64,000 bases of DNA from Exiguobacterium acetylicum DSM 20416 (GCF_000702605.1 NZ_JNIR01000001.1:2098501-2162500), one strand, 5' to 3'; shown: positions 16,735 through 25,684, counted from the stretch's first letter. A program made the numbers and translations. The notes: generated by a model not told the origin, from the letters alone.

Positions 16735-17631
16735 GTGTGGAAAAAACATCGTAAGAAAATCATCGGCGGGGTGATTGTCATCGTGACGCTTGCCGTCATC
16801 GTCGTCATCGGGATTTCCGCTTATGTCGGCTCATCGTTGACGCAACCGGAGCGCGAAGCATTGACGACGACACCGAAAAAAGCGGAAGGACTCGACTATG
16901 AGGACGTCACCTTCCGCTCCTATAAAGACCGGACACGTTTGTCTGGCTGGTGGATGCCTAGCGAGGACGCAAAACTGACGGTCGTCTTCGCCCATGGTTA
17001 CGGCAAGAACCGGGAGCAAGAAGATGTTCCAGTCTTCCCGTTATTCAAGAAGTTCCACGACGCTGGCTATAATGTCTTGACGTTTGATTTCCGGGGATCC
17101 GGTGAATCGGACGGAAAACGCGTCACGGTCGGTGCAAAGGAACAAGATGATTTGCTGACGGCCGTTCGCTACGCGAAGTCACGGTCTTCAAAACCAGTCG
17201 TCCTCTACGGGATCTCGATGGGTGCTGCAACATCACTCGTGACCGCTCCAAAGGCGGACGTCGTCGGTGTCATCGCCGACAGCCCGTTTAGCGATCTCGA
17301 GAACTATCTCGCAACGAACCTGCCTGTCTGGAGCGGATTACCGAACTTCCCGTTCACCCCGATCATTCTGGAGATCACGCCACCTCTGACGGGTCTCAAT
17401 CCAGAACGGGTGAAACCGATTGAAGCGGTTCGACGGATTGAGTATCCAATCCTGTTGATCCACGGGAAGGACGACGATGCGATTCCAGTCACGGAAAGCA
17501 TGAAGATTCAAAAGGCGGCGCCGCGCTCCGAGCTCTACGTGACGGAAAACGGTGGACACGTCCAGTCGTATGCGCACGACCGAAAAGCGTATGAAGAGAA
17601 AGTCATGACGTACTTGTCAGATCTGCATTGA
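16735..17631 (+). CDS. Membrane-anchored alpha/beta hydrolase
   Basis: The 298-residue protein has an N-terminal membrane anchor (about 10-33) and an extracytoplasmic alpha/beta hydrolase domain. It shows the oxyanion region HGYGKNREQ, the nucleophile elbow GISMGAA (Ser near residue 166), an acid in HGKDDDAIPV and His in NGGHVQSY. It resembles the Bacillus YqkD type of unknown substrate. The start is GTG at 16735, supported by AGGAAGG and the lack of a nearer ATG. Confidence 0.88.
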   Translation: MWKKHRKKIIGGVIVIVTLAVIVVIGISAYVGSSLTQPEREALTTTPKKAEGLDYEDVTFRSYKDRTRLSGWWMPSEDAKLTVVFAHGYGKNREQEDVPVFPLFKKFHDAGYNVLTFDFRGSGESDGKRVTVGAKEQDDLLTAVRYAKSRSSKPVVLYGISMGAATSLVTAPKADVVGVIADSPFSDLENYLATNLPVWSGLPNFPFTPIILEITPPLTGLNPERVKPIEAVRRIEYPILLIHGKDDDAIPVTESMKIQKAAPRSELYVTENGGHVQSYAHDRKAYEEKVMTYLSDLH

Positions 17632-17646
17632 TGAAAGGAGATTGAC

Positions 17647-17814
17647 ATGCAACAGTTATCGTTGTTCCTGACCTTTTTCGTCGCACTGACAGTCATGACG
17701 ATCGGACTGCTCGTCTCCCGCCGTGCCGGCTATCGTTTACCGTACGGACGAACGATCGCCTTGATTTGGACGGGTTCCGCCCTGATCGGACTGACCCTTT
17801 ACTTATTACGTTAA
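17647..17814 (+). CDS. Small two-helix membrane protein
   Basis: A 55-residue protein, MQQLSLFLTFFVALTVMTIG then a short basic loop (RRAGYRLPYGR) and a second helix ending LYLLR. AAGGAG lies 6 nt upstream of the ATG and 15 nt after the hydrolase stop, so it is probably co-translated with that gene. The amphipathic design and good ribosome site support a real gene; family and function are unknown. Confidence 0.7.
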   Translation: MQQLSLFLTFFVALTVMTIGLLVSRRAGYRLPYGRTIALIWTGSALIGLTLYLLR

Positions 17815-17817
17815 ACG

Positions 17818-17862
17818 AACAGCCGCCCGCTTCCTTGACGGAAACGAGCGGCTGTTGTTTGT
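17818..17862. terminator. Bidirectional terminator
   Basis: AACAGCCGC ... GCGGCTGTT inverted repeat, extended by GCTTCC/GGAAAC-type pairing, between convergent genes. Confidence 0.75.
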
Positions 17863-17864
17863 GC

Positions 17865-18689
17865 TTATCGTTTTAGTACGGCAGCGCCGACGATCTTCAA
17901 GACTTCCGGACGACTGAGTTTTTCTTTCCCTTTTGCAAGGGCATCCAGCGTTCCATGTGCGAGTGCAAGTGGAATGTGACAGAATTCATAAATCGTCGTC
18001 TCCTTCGGAATGGACGCAAGGTAGGCATCGGCTTCTGCGAGATTCTCACGCGCATAAGCAAACATCGTATCCGTCGTCCAACCAGGCGGGAAGTAACCGA
18101 CACCACGCTCCGCATCCTCCTGTTGGTTACGCAGGATGTTGACGGCTTGTAAACCACGACCAAATCCGATCGCTTGCTGTTTATCAGTGACGATACCAGC
18201 CTTCCAGTACCAAATGTCGGATAACATGACACCGACGAGTCCAGCGACATAATACGTATACTCGTCAAGATCCGCTTCCGTCTCGACCGTCCAGTCACGC
18301 TCTGCCCAGACCGCCATCCCTTCTGCCATCTCCGCCGTCGAATCGAGGACCTTCGGACGAATCGCGGCCGGACAATAGGCGATCCACTCCGGTAGACGGA
18401 GTGTTACTTCCGGTAGATGCGCCGTGTAAGGCGCAATCAACTCGAGATAGGTCGTAGCGGAGAACGTGCCCCGCATCAATAACGCCGTCTCGCGAAGTAA
18501 CATCGTCTTGACGTCCGTCGCCAAGTCCTCATGGTCTTCAATCTCATCGATGGCACGCATGCATAGATAAGCAGCACCGACCGCTTCCTGTAAGTCTTGC
18601 GATAGTCGACTAATCGGGATATAGAAGGTGCGACTCGTCGCTTTTAATACACGGTTCGCGTCTTTTTTCAGCTGCTTCGTCTCATTCAT
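17865..18689 (-). CDS. Squalene/phytoene synthase family protein
   Basis: The 274-residue enzyme has the family's all-helical prenyl-transferring fold, with the first aspartate-rich motif in CMRAIDEIED (about residue 48) and the second in NILRNQQEDAERG (about residue 188). Such enzymes condense two prenyl diphosphates head to head into carotenoid or squalene precursors. No desaturase, cyclase or other carotenoid gene is nearby, so the product is uncertain. ATG 18689 (MNETKQL) has GGGAG 9 nt upstream; a TTG three codons earlier is less likely. Confidence 0.85.
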   Translation of the reverse strand: MNETKQLKKDANRVLKATSRTFYIPISRLSQDLQEAVGAAYLCMRAIDEIEDHEDLATDVKTMLLRETALLMRGTFSATTYLELIAPYTAHLPEVTLRLPEWIAYCPAAIRPKVLDSTAEMAEGMAVWAERDWTVETEADLDEYTYYVAGLVGVMLSDIWYWKAGIVTDKQQAIGFGRGLQAVNILRNQQEDAERGVGYFPPGWTTDTMFAYARENLAEADAYLASIPKETTIYEFCHIPLALAHGTLDALAKGKEKLSRPEVLKIVGAAVLKR

Positions 18690-18778
18690 TCCTGACAACT
18701 CCCTCTTTGGCTCAAAAGGTTTCTTTTCTCTTCATTACTATACACGATTCAACGCGTTTCAGCATTTGTTTCATGATA

Positions 18779-18823
18779 AGAAAGACTCCCTTTGCAGCAC
18801 ATTCGGGCAAAGGGAGTCTTTTC
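18779..18823 (-). terminator. Terminator of the flgM-csrA operon
   Basis: AAAGACTCCCTTTGC / GCAAAGGGAGTCTTT, a perfect 15-bp stem with an 11-nt loop and modest T-runs on both sides. Confidence 0.75.
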
Positions 18824-18883
18824 GTCCTCGTTTGAAGCGCATCGTTCATCAAAAAGATACGTTCCGATGACATTCAAATGGAA

Positions 18884-19108
18884 TCATTTTTCCTGTTGTT
18901 TCAAGAGTTGTCCGATCAATCCAGTACTACGAGACGCTTCCGTGTTCTCTTCTTGAATCGACAAGTAGACTTCCTTACGATGGATGTCGACTTGCCGTGG
19001 TGCCTTGATACCAATCTTGATTTGGTCACCTTCGATCGCAAGAATCGTCAGTTCGATGTCGTCACCGATTTGAATCGCTTCTCCCGTCTTTCGTTTCAGT
19101 ACGAGCAT
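18884..19108 (-). CDS. csrA: Carbon storage regulator CsrA
   Basis: The 74-residue RNA-binding dimer has the canonical start [20 protein letters not shown] and the RNA-contact segment [18 protein letters not shown]. In Bacilli CsrA represses hag translation and is antagonised by FliW. Its ATG overlaps the fliW stop by one base (TGATG), indicating coupling. Normally hag follows directly; here it is 15 kb away. Confidence 0.97.
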   Translation of the reverse strand: MLVLKRKTGEAIQIGDDIELTILAIEGDQIKIGIKAPRQVDIHRKEVYLSIQEENTEASRSTGLIGQLLKQQEK

Positions 19109-19548
19109 CAGCGACCACCTACTTCCGTCAGACTACCGATCAGATGACGATTCGTGTATGTATCGTCTAGGATGATTTGTTTTGCGAGTCGTTGTTTCGT
19201 TTCCATGACGAAAGGTGCTCGTAAGTTCGTCGTCGACGTCGTGAATGGATCGCGTAATGTGACCGTCGTATAGACGGCGACTTGCGCCGTATCCTCGATT
19301 CCGAGTTGCTCTTTTGCTGCTTCCGGCAACTCGAAGACGTATTCTGGATCAATCCAGAACGGGTTCGTCACGACGAAGGCACACTCCGGCTGATCAATCG
19401 ATTGAAACGACCAGAACGGAACGCCTTCTCCGAACGGGAGCAAGATGAAGCGTTTTGCTTCCGGAAAACCTGGTAATTCGGACGCGAAGGTGATGATTTC
19501 CGTCTCGTCAATCGTAATGGTTCCAAAAAAATCCGTTTCGATCTGCAT
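19108..19548 (-). CDS. fliW: Flagellar assembly factor FliW
   Basis: The 146-residue FliW contains the typical [13 protein letters not shown] and a C-terminal region with TTNLRAPFV. FliW binds either flagellin or CsrA and so couples filament assembly to hag translation. ATG 19548 (MQIETDFFG) is chosen because AAGGATAACGAC precedes it and the family starts there. It overlaps csrA by one base and sits 4 nt from the DUF6470 gene. Confidence 0.95.
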   Translation of the reverse strand: MQIETDFFGTITIDETEIITFASELPGFPEAKRFILLPFGEGVPFWSFQSIDQPECAFVVTNPFWIDPEYVFELPEAAKEQLGIEDTAQVAVYTTVTLRDPFTTSTTNLRAPFVMETKQRLAKQIILDDTYTNRHLIGSLTEVGGR

Positions 19549-19552
19549 GTCG

Positions 19553-20131
19553 TTATCCTTCCCCATCGAATATGCCACCAACCGGCCACATATTCAGTTG
19601 ATTTTGTTCTTGTAGATAAATGTCGACCTGACCTTCTTTCACAGTCAGTTCCGGTCGATGCGTTTCGACATCGATTTTCGGACGATTCGCGGTATAACTT
19701 AATCGTACCTCAGCCGGTGTATAGGTCGTCTTGACTCGATCGAGGCTCCGCGGAATGAATCCGAGAGTCGCCACTTCAGCAGGTGGTGTATCATTGGCTT
19801 TCGCAATCCGCGCGACAGTTCCACCGCCCTGCTCGATCCGCATCAGTTGATCGCCTTCAGAGGCTCGTTTCGCGACAGCTTCCTGCCCTTTTTGTCGTCC
19901 ATAAGTAGCATACTGCCGAACGGATTCGAGCGCAGGAACGCGCCCCATCTCGATCCAGGCTTGCGTCGAATCGATCTCAAGGCGTGCCGCGACGGTTTCA
20001 ATCGATAGTTCCCCACGTGGTTGTTCGATCGACAGGGAGGCAGGTGTCTGCTTCTGCTCGATTTGCGGACGCGTGATGTTCATCCCGATTCGTGCCGCCG
20101 TCTGACGTATTTCAAGATGCGGAAGATTCAT
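19553..20131 (-). CDS. DUF6470 family protein (YviE-like)
   Basis: The 192-residue protein consists of repeated short beta segments (PHLEIRQTAARIGM, RPQIEQKQTPASLSIEQP, RPELTVKEGQVDIYL) typical of B. subtilis YviE, which is encoded between flgL and fliW. It is associated with the late flagellar operon, but no molecular role is established. It starts 13 nt after flgL. Confidence 0.85.
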   Translation of the reverse strand: MNLPHLEIRQTAARIGMNITRPQIEQKQTPASLSIEQPRGELSIETVAARLEIDSTQAWIEMGRVPALESVRQYATYGRQKGQEAVAKRASEGDQLMRIEQGGGTVARIAKANDTPPAEVATLGFIPRSLDRVKTTYTPAEVRLSYTANRPKIDVETHRPELTVKEGQVDIYLQEQNQLNMWPVGGIFDGEG

Positions 20132-20144
20132 CTGCCTTCACCCC

Positions 20145-21083
20145 TTATCGTAGGAAATCGAGTAATGTCGGCTGAATGATTCGTGCCCCGGCGCTGAGTG
20201 CTGCGCGGTGTAACGTCTCGTATGACTTCAGCTCCATGATGACTTTTTCTGCCTCGATGTCTTCGTTATCCGACATGACCGTCTTCGCGATGATTTCTTG
20301 GTCCTCGAGCCGTGATGTGTTCAAATCCATCCGGTTGACCCGTGCTCCGAGATCTGCACGTGTCTCGACCGTTCCATTGACCATCTCATCGATATCTTTC
20401 AACATCCCGGATAAGGTAGCCCCGTTGTTATCAGCGTTCGTACCGAGTGCATCATATACTTTTTTCAACGTTTGGAACGTTTCCGGTCCAAAGACGCTGA
20501 GTGGTGAAATGTTAACTTGGACTTCGATACCAGAAGAAACTTCATAATTGATGGATTCCGTCTCCTTACCTGTCGGATCCCCATCCGTGAAGACACCGTC
20601 AACAGGACCAGTTGTACTCGCTAAGTAATCACGCAATCCGTCCATCGAGACGAATGCCGTATCCGTCTTCGTTCCGTTGAAGATGCCTTTTTCATTGTAT
20701 TTCGTATTCGCGAGCGTTCCGATGTGTTCAATCAATTGACCGACTTCGCTTTGGATCGCTTTACGTTGTGTTGCATCATACGTATCCGTCGCCGCTTGTG
20801 TCGTCAACTCACGAATCCGACTCATCGCTGATGTGACTTCGTTAAGGGCAGAATCCGTCAAGTCCATCCAGCCCGTTGCTTCGCTGGCATTTTTCTTGAA
20901 CTGTTCGACTTCTCGTACTTCCGTCCGGTAACGCACGCCTTGCATCGCAACGACTGGATCCTCAGACGGACGTTGAATCTTCTTCCCACTGATCAATTGT
21001 TCCTGAAGCGTGCTCAAGCGCTGATAGCTTGAGGATAAGTGCCCGATATTCGTTTTCGTCAACATCGTTTGTGTTACTCTCAT
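20145..21083 (-). CDS. flgL: Flagellar hook-associated protein 3
   Basis: The 312-residue junction protein between hook and filament has flagellin-like N-terminal (MRVTQTMLTKTNIGHL, SGKKIQRPSEDP) and C-terminal (ETLHRAALSAGARIIQPTLL) helices. It follows flgK by 7 nt in the same operon. Confidence 0.95.
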   Translation of the reverse strand: MRVTQTMLTKTNIGHLSSSYQRLSTLQEQLISGKKIQRPSEDPVVAMQGVRYRTEVREVEQFKKNASEATGWMDLTDSALNEVTSAMSRIRELTTQAATDTYDATQRKAIQSEVGQLIEHIGTLANTKYNEKGIFNGTKTDTAFVSMDGLRDYLASTTGPVDGVFTDGDPTGKETESINYEVSSGIEVQVNISPLSVFGPETFQTLKKVYDALGTNADNNGATLSGMLKDIDEMVNGTVETRADLGARVNRMDLNTSRLEDQEIIAKTVMSDNEDIEAEKVIMELKSYETLHRAALSAGARIIQPTLLDFLR

Positions 21084-21090
21084 CTATTCA

Positions 21091-22617
21091 TCACCGTCCT
21101 ACGAGTCCCATACCGTTGATGATTTTATCAAGCATCTCATCGACGGTCGTAATATTTCGTGCTGCTGCATTATAAGCGTGTTGATACTGAATCATCATCG
21201 TCATCTCTTCATCGATCGAGACGGCAGACATCGACATGCGGCGCTGATCCGCACTTTCCATCAAGACAGCAGCACTCTTACCAAGGCGTCCGACCTGATC
21301 GGTCGAGACCGCCATATCGCCGATGACGTTTTGATAGAACGAGCCGATCGTCGTCGTCGTTTTCGACTCCGTGAATTCGATGCTCGCTGTCTTCATCTTC
21401 GCCAGTTTCAATGCCCCTTGACTATCCCCGATGTTACCGTCCGTCGACGTCGCGATGTTATCAAGACTCGCCTTGATGTCCGAACCGACGGAGATCGTTG
21501 CTGCCGTGATGTCACCGCTTGTTGATGCGAAGAAGGCGTTTGATCCCGCTGTACCATCTTTCTTCAAGTTCGTCGCATGCGCAGCGTTAAAGGCATTCGC
21601 GAATGTCTTTGCCATCTCATTGAGTTGACTTTCCATCTTGACGTATTCCCCGACGGCTTTTCCGTCTCGCTCTTGCCCGTACATCTCAATTAGTCCTGAT
21701 AAACGTCCTGTTGAGAAGCCGCCGAGCTGATCAAACGTATAGGTTTGTGTCTCAGACTTAAAGCCGGTGTAAAGTCCCTGTTCGTTCGTCGTGAACGTCA
21801 GTGTGCCCGCTTTCGGTAAATCGGAGTCGACAGCAAGCAGCTTGTCCCCGTTCGGAAACTTGATGTTGACGTCGATGCGCCCTTCCGCATTGCGCAACGC
21901 ATTCCCCATCTGTCCTGTTTCGATCGCCTGAGCATCTACTGTCACTTTTTCGAAATCGACATATTGAGCAAGCTCATCAAAGTAACGATCTCGTTCATCG
22001 TAGAGTGCGTTTGGTAAAGCACCAAGTGGTTCGACAACGTGGATTTCCGTATTGATGTTATGGATTTTTTGTAAGAGGTCGTTGACTTTTTTCGTCGAGA
22101 CCTCGATTTCACTTTTTAAGTCTGTTTTGACTTGATTGATCGCTTTTGCCATGTAATTGAAGGTCTGCGTAAGAGTCTCCGCCTTTTGTCGGACGACACT
22201 GCGTGCACCTGAATCTTGCGGATTCGTCGACAAGGTCTGGAGTGATTCCCAGAATCCATCGAATGCTTTTGCAAGACCGGTGTCAGACGGTTCATTGATG
22301 ATATCTTCCATCCGCCCGAATGCCGCTTGTTTCGTACCGTAATAAGAGACCTTCGTCACTTCATCCCGGTACTGCTTATCGAGCATGACGTCTCGAATTC
22401 GCTCGAGCATTTCTCCGCGGACCCCAGTTCCGACTTGTCCATTTCGTCCAGATCCAAGTGAAATCGAAAGTTGTTCCGTCGTTCCCATGACGAGACGCTG
22501 GCGAGAGAATCCTTCCGTTCCGGCGTTCGCAATATTATTTCCAGTCGATTGCAGAGCCCACTGGTTCGTCGTTAATGCCCGACGTCCTGTCTCAAGCCCC
22601 ATGAAAGTCGATCCCAT
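21091..22617 (-). CDS. flgK: Flagellar hook-associated protein 1
   Basis: The 508-residue FlgK has the conserved rod/hook N-terminus (ALQSTGNNIANAGTEGFSRQR) and C-terminus (QYQHAYNAAARNITTVDEML). It joins hook and filament. It follows flgN by 12 nt; GGAGG lies upstream of ATG 22617. Confidence 0.96.
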   Translation of the reverse strand: MGSTFMGLETGRRALTTNQWALQSTGNNIANAGTEGFSRQRLVMGTTEQLSISLGSGRNGQVGTGVRGEMLERIRDVMLDKQYRDEVTKVSYYGTKQAAFGRMEDIINEPSDTGLAKAFDGFWESLQTLSTNPQDSGARSVVRQKAETLTQTFNYMAKAINQVKTDLKSEIEVSTKKVNDLLQKIHNINTEIHVVEPLGALPNALYDERDRYFDELAQYVDFEKVTVDAQAIETGQMGNALRNAEGRIDVNIKFPNGDKLLAVDSDLPKAGTLTFTTNEQGLYTGFKSETQTYTFDQLGGFSTGRLSGLIEMYGQERDGKAVGEYVKMESQLNEMAKTFANAFNAAHATNLKKDGTAGSNAFFASTSGDITAATISVGSDIKASLDNIATSTDGNIGDSQGALKLAKMKTASIEFTESKTTTTIGSFYQNVIGDMAVSTDQVGRLGKSAAVLMESADQRRMSMSAVSIDEEMTMMIQYQHAYNAAARNITTVDEMLDKIINGMGLVGR

Positions 22618-22629
22618 CCGTATTCCTCC

Positions 22630-23037
22630 TTACGCGTTTCGATTGAAGTGTGTCTGGTTCAGTGCGGACTGTCCGTATGTGAAGTCGTCCGCTTCTGGAA
22701 TCAAGAGTTGGAGATGCCAATCCAAATAATACAGGGATTGCTCCAGCAACTCCGCGTTTAGTGTGTTGAGCTGCCGCAGTTGACCGATCGTCTGCAACAA
22801 CGTTCGGAGTGAGTCGACATCTTCCGGATGCGTCGCGATCCATTCCGTCATCGTCACGCTCCCCATCAGTGCGAGCCGCTCTTGTTCTAGTGCTTCGATC
22901 CGTTTGATATGTACGGGTTCTTCTTTAACGATTTCAGACAAACGACGCATGTCATTTGCAATCAAGACTTGCTTCTTTTCTTCTGCGAGCGCAAGTAAAT
23001 GAGCATGCGCTTCGTTAAGCTGATTGATGAGTTGCAT
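22630..23037 (-). CDS. flgN: Flagellar export chaperone FlgN
   Basis: The 135-residue, largely helical FlgN (YvyG in B. subtilis) escorts FlgK and FlgL to the export apparatus. ATG 23037 (MQLINQLNEAH) has AAGGAG 7 nt upstream; an upstream in-frame ATG has none. Its position between flgM and flgK is the conserved one. Confidence 0.88.
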   Translation of the reverse strand: MQLINQLNEAHAHLLALAEEKKQVLIANDMRRLSEIVKEEPVHIKRIEALEQERLALMGSVTMTEWIATHPEDVDSLRTLLQTIGQLRQLNTLNAELLEQSLYYLDWHLQLLIPEADDFTYGQSALNQTHFNRNA

Positions 23038-23076
23038 TCGGTTTCTCCTTCCGAATTGAAAAGGTTCCATTCATAT

Positions 23077-23111
23077 AAAAAACGACCCGCGCATCCGTGC
23101 CCCGAGTCGCC
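23077..23111 (-). terminator. Possible attenuating hairpin between flgM and flgN
   Basis: On the minus strand CGACTCG ... CGGGTCG pairs with one bulge and is followed by six Ts, inside an operon. It may limit read-through rather than end the transcript. Confidence 0.4.
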
Positions 23112-23141
23112 TCCATTGTCTACGATGTCCAACTTACAGGT

Positions 23142-23378
23142 TCAAGAAACGTTCCGCGATTTTTTCGCATCCGGTTTATAGGTTCCATCCTGGATCGCCT
23201 GTTTGAGGGATTCAATCTTTTCAGTCCGTGATGACTGTGTCTCGTTGAAACGCGCACGCGCTTCTGTAGAGATACTGACTTCGTCCGGACGATTCGTATG
23301 GTTTTTTGTTCCTTCTACTGATTGAGTTCTTTCGTACGTTTTGGGCATGTTCACCCATTTCGTAGAATCAATTCGCAT
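23142..23378 (-). CDS. flgM: Anti-sigma-D factor FlgM, frameshifted C-terminus
   Basis: FlgM holds sigma-D inactive until the hook is complete and FlgM is exported. The 78-residue frame has the usual disordered start and the conserved IESLKQAIQDGTYKPDAKK, but then ends SRNVS. If one A is added to the A6 tract (23160-23165), the next residues become IAERFLNL with a stop at 23134-23136, matching the FlgM C-terminal helix that binds sigma. The gene thus carries a one-base loss that removes part of the sigma-binding helix, or the sequence has an error, or the site is recoded. Upstream is yvyF, downstream flgN. Confidence 0.85.
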   Translation of the reverse strand: MRIDSTKWVNMPKTYERTQSVEGTKNHTNRPDEVSISTEARARFNETQSSRTEKIESLKQAIQDGTYKPDAKKSRNVS

Positions 23379-23414
23379 GTGAACACCTGCTTTCTAGACT
23401 ACAAGATTCTTAGT

Positions 23415-23795
23415 TCAAGTCCGATACGTCCTTGGTTTCGAAGAGTCAGAAGAGTCAAGCATCGCCTGGGCGAGGTCACGTCGTAAACGATCACGACATG
23501 CGGCACAAATCGTGCCTTCACGGGAGGGCTTCCCGCAACTCTCACACATGATTTCCATCTGGGAAATCTCGGAGATCAATAAGCGCCCTTCCTTGATGTA
23601 ACGGAAGACGGTATCTCGACTAACACCCGTTCCGATCTCGACATCTTTAGGTGAAGTCCGGATTTTTCGTCGTTCTCGCAGAAATTCGCGTACCTTCTCA
23701 AAATCCGTATGATCCTTTCGTATGCAATCAATACACAGTTCTGAAGATTGACGCACGACTAACTTCCCGCAAGATTTACAATTGATGACATCCAT
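23415..23795 (-). CDS. YvyF-type flagellar operon protein (TIGR03826-like)
   Basis: The 126-residue protein has an N-terminal zinc-ribbon-like CKSCGK...CIDC, a central helix-turn-helix-like segment (IGTGVSRDTVFRYIKEGRL) and a C-terminal CESCGK...CAAC. It is always found between comFC and flgM in Bacilli and is presumed regulatory. ATG 23795 is preferred over the GTG 3 codons earlier because GAGGTG is 6 nt upstream. Confidence 0.85.
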   Translation of the reverse strand: MDVINCKSCGKLVVRQSSELCIDCIRKDHTDFEKVREFLRERRKIRTSPKDVEIGTGVSRDTVFRYIKEGRLLISEISQMEIMCESCGKPSREGTICAACRDRLRRDLAQAMLDSSDSSKPRTYRT

Positions 23796-23837
23796 TTCCT
23801 TCACCTCACATAGAGTATCGGCAGGAATGTTACTTTC

Positions 23838-24479
23838 TTAAACACTTCGAAATAAAGTTACAGCAGAAATTTCTTTCACTCCCGCTTCCTTGAGTCGAAA
23901 CATCGCTTGGCGAAGCGTCGTACCTGTCGTATAGACATCATCGATAAGTACAATGTTCTTCCCCTTGACGTCACTCGTTACGCAAAACGGGTTGCTACGC
24001 GCAAGTCGCGCTTGTCGTCCCGCCTTACTTTGTTCTGGACCATCGAGACGACTTAAACACGGAACAATCTTTCCGCGCATCCGACGTGCGATCAGCTCTG
24101 CTTGATTGAAACGGCGGTCCGAGAGACGCTCGATGCTTAGCGGTATCGGCACAAGAACTGCTTGTTTGATTTTTACCTTCTTCAAGTCATCGGTAAACAT
24201 CTCAAGCAACGCAGTATCACCGAGAAACTTGAAGCGATGCATGAAATCCTTCGCTGCATCATTGTATAAATAAAGAGGTGCTGTTTGAAGCGTCAGTCCT
24301 TGTCTTCGCCATTCTGCGCAGTCTGCACAGCACACTGGACCCGGCTTTCCACAATCGACGCATTCCCCTCTTTTTACAAACTTTATTTTACAGGTCGGAC
24401 AGGTCACTTGCCTAGTCCAGAGATTTCCAAGTTCCCAACTAGGTAGATAGACCTCTTGACAGAATAGACATCGGTTCAT
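23838..24479 (-). CDS. comFC: Competence protein ComFC, phosphoribosyltransferase-like
   Basis: The 213-residue protein has an N-terminal zinc finger (CLFCQEVY; CPTCKIKF; CVDCGKPGPVCCADC) and a phosphoribosyltransferase fold with the PRPP loop IVLIDDVYTTGTTLRQ. It is needed for efficient DNA uptake in transformation with ComFA. The start overlaps the comFA stop by 4 nt. Confidence 0.93.
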   Translation of the reverse strand: MNRCLFCQEVYLPSWELGNLWTRQVTCPTCKIKFVKRGECVDCGKPGPVCCADCAEWRRQGLTLQTAPLYLYNDAAKDFMHRFKFLGDTALLEMFTDDLKKVKIKQAVLVPIPLSIERLSDRRFNQAELIARRMRGKIVPCLSRLDGPEQSKAGRQARLARSNPFCVTSDVKGKNIVLIDDVYTTGTTLRQAMFRLKEAGVKEISAVTLFRSV

Positions 24480-25684
24480 GGTTGCACGGCGTTCGCTTTC
24501 TTGATCTCATGGATCGCTTCGTACATCGCATCACTCCGGTCATTGGCGCAAAATAAAATGTCACCATCCGGATATGCCGACGATCGTCCGACTCGTCCGC
24601 TGATTTGAATCAGGGCTGCCGTACTGAATCCTTGATCAGCATCCAGAATCGCGACTTGAACGTTTTCAATCGTCACACCCCGCTCAAGAATCGTCGTCGT
24701 CAGTAAGATTCCTGTCGATTGTCGAAAACGCTGGACCTTCTCGACTCGTTCCGAATCTGCGGCATGGACGGTCTCGACGTCATAGCCCGCTGTCGCGAAT
24801 CGGTTTTGCCATCGCTCGAGCTCTGCGATCCGTGAAACAAAGACGAGCCGTGGTACAGCGTTATGACGCGCCAACCAATCGAACACGAGCTGTTCGCTAT
24901 ACGGTACGACGAGCTTTGGGACCGGTAACGGATAGCCATGATAACGTCGCATCAGCCGAACCGTGGGAAACCGTCGATGCCAAAACGAAGGCGTTGCACT
25001 TAATAAAATCAGCGCGGCATCTTTCGTCATCGCGCGCTTGACGTATTGATGTAACGTCCGGTCGAGCCGGTACGGAAACGCATCGACCTCATCCAAAAAG
25101 ACGACGTCGAAACAATTCCGGTAATGAATCAATTGATGTGTCGTACTGACCGTGATGTCACCCAGTTCAAGACGGTCCGATGAACCACCATACAAGGAGA
25201 CGATGGAAGCGTCAGCGAATGCCCGCTTCAAATGTCCCGTCAATTCCCGGACGACGTCTGCCCGTGGTGCTGCGACAAGCACACGGCGTCCGCTAGCGAG
25301 AGCGTCTGCGATTCCCGGGAAAAGCATCGGTGTCTTCCCGGCACCACACACAGCATGAACGAGAAGCCGTTTTTCAGTTAGAACCGTTCGTTGGATCACT
25401 TGAGCAATGCGTAGTTGCGCCGGCGTCAACGTCAACGGTCCATGTTGGGCTGGTGTCACCGGATCAAGCGCCCGCCGATCCGTCACGAGTCGTCCGCAGC
25501 TTCGCAGTTTGCCGTAAGCGAGACATTTCCGACAATAATAACAGGCTTTACCACAAGTACAATCCCCTCGCACTGGAAGCGCGCCACACCGCTGGCAACG
25601 CCATGTCACAGCTGGTCTGAATCGGTGTGTCGCTTGTGGTGCGTCGAGCCATTCAACAGGTACGAGTCGTCCTCGAAGATCCAT
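24476..25684 (-). CDS. comFA: Competence DNA-translocation ATPase ComFA
   Basis: The 402-residue DEAD-type helicase carries an N-terminal four-cysteine zinc motif (CQRCGALP...CTCGKACYYCRKC), Walker A HAVCGAGKTPML, Walker B LDEVDAF, motif III LLSATP and a C-terminal helicase domain (QISGRVGRS). It drives single-stranded DNA import. ATG 25684 is chosen (AGGAG 8 nt upstream); a second ATG two codons before lies too close to it. No clear ComK box was found upstream. Confidence 0.94.
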   Translation of the reverse strand: MDLRGRLVPVEWLDAPQATHRFRPAVTWRCQRCGALPVRGDCTCGKACYYCRKCLAYGKLRSCGRLVTDRRALDPVTPAQHGPLTLTPAQLRIAQVIQRTVLTEKRLLVHAVCGAGKTPMLFPGIADALASGRRVLVAAPRADVVRELTGHLKRAFADASIVSLYGGSSDRLELGDITVSTTHQLIHYRNCFDVVFLDEVDAFPYRLDRTLHQYVKRAMTKDAALILLSATPSFWHRRFPTVRLMRRYHGYPLPVPKLVVPYSEQLVFDWLARHNAVPRLVFVSRIAELERWQNRFATAGYDVETVHAADSERVEKVQRFRQSTGILLTTTILERGVTIENVQVAILDADQGFSTAALIQISGRVGRSSAYPDGDILFCANDRSDAMYEAIHEIKKANAVQP

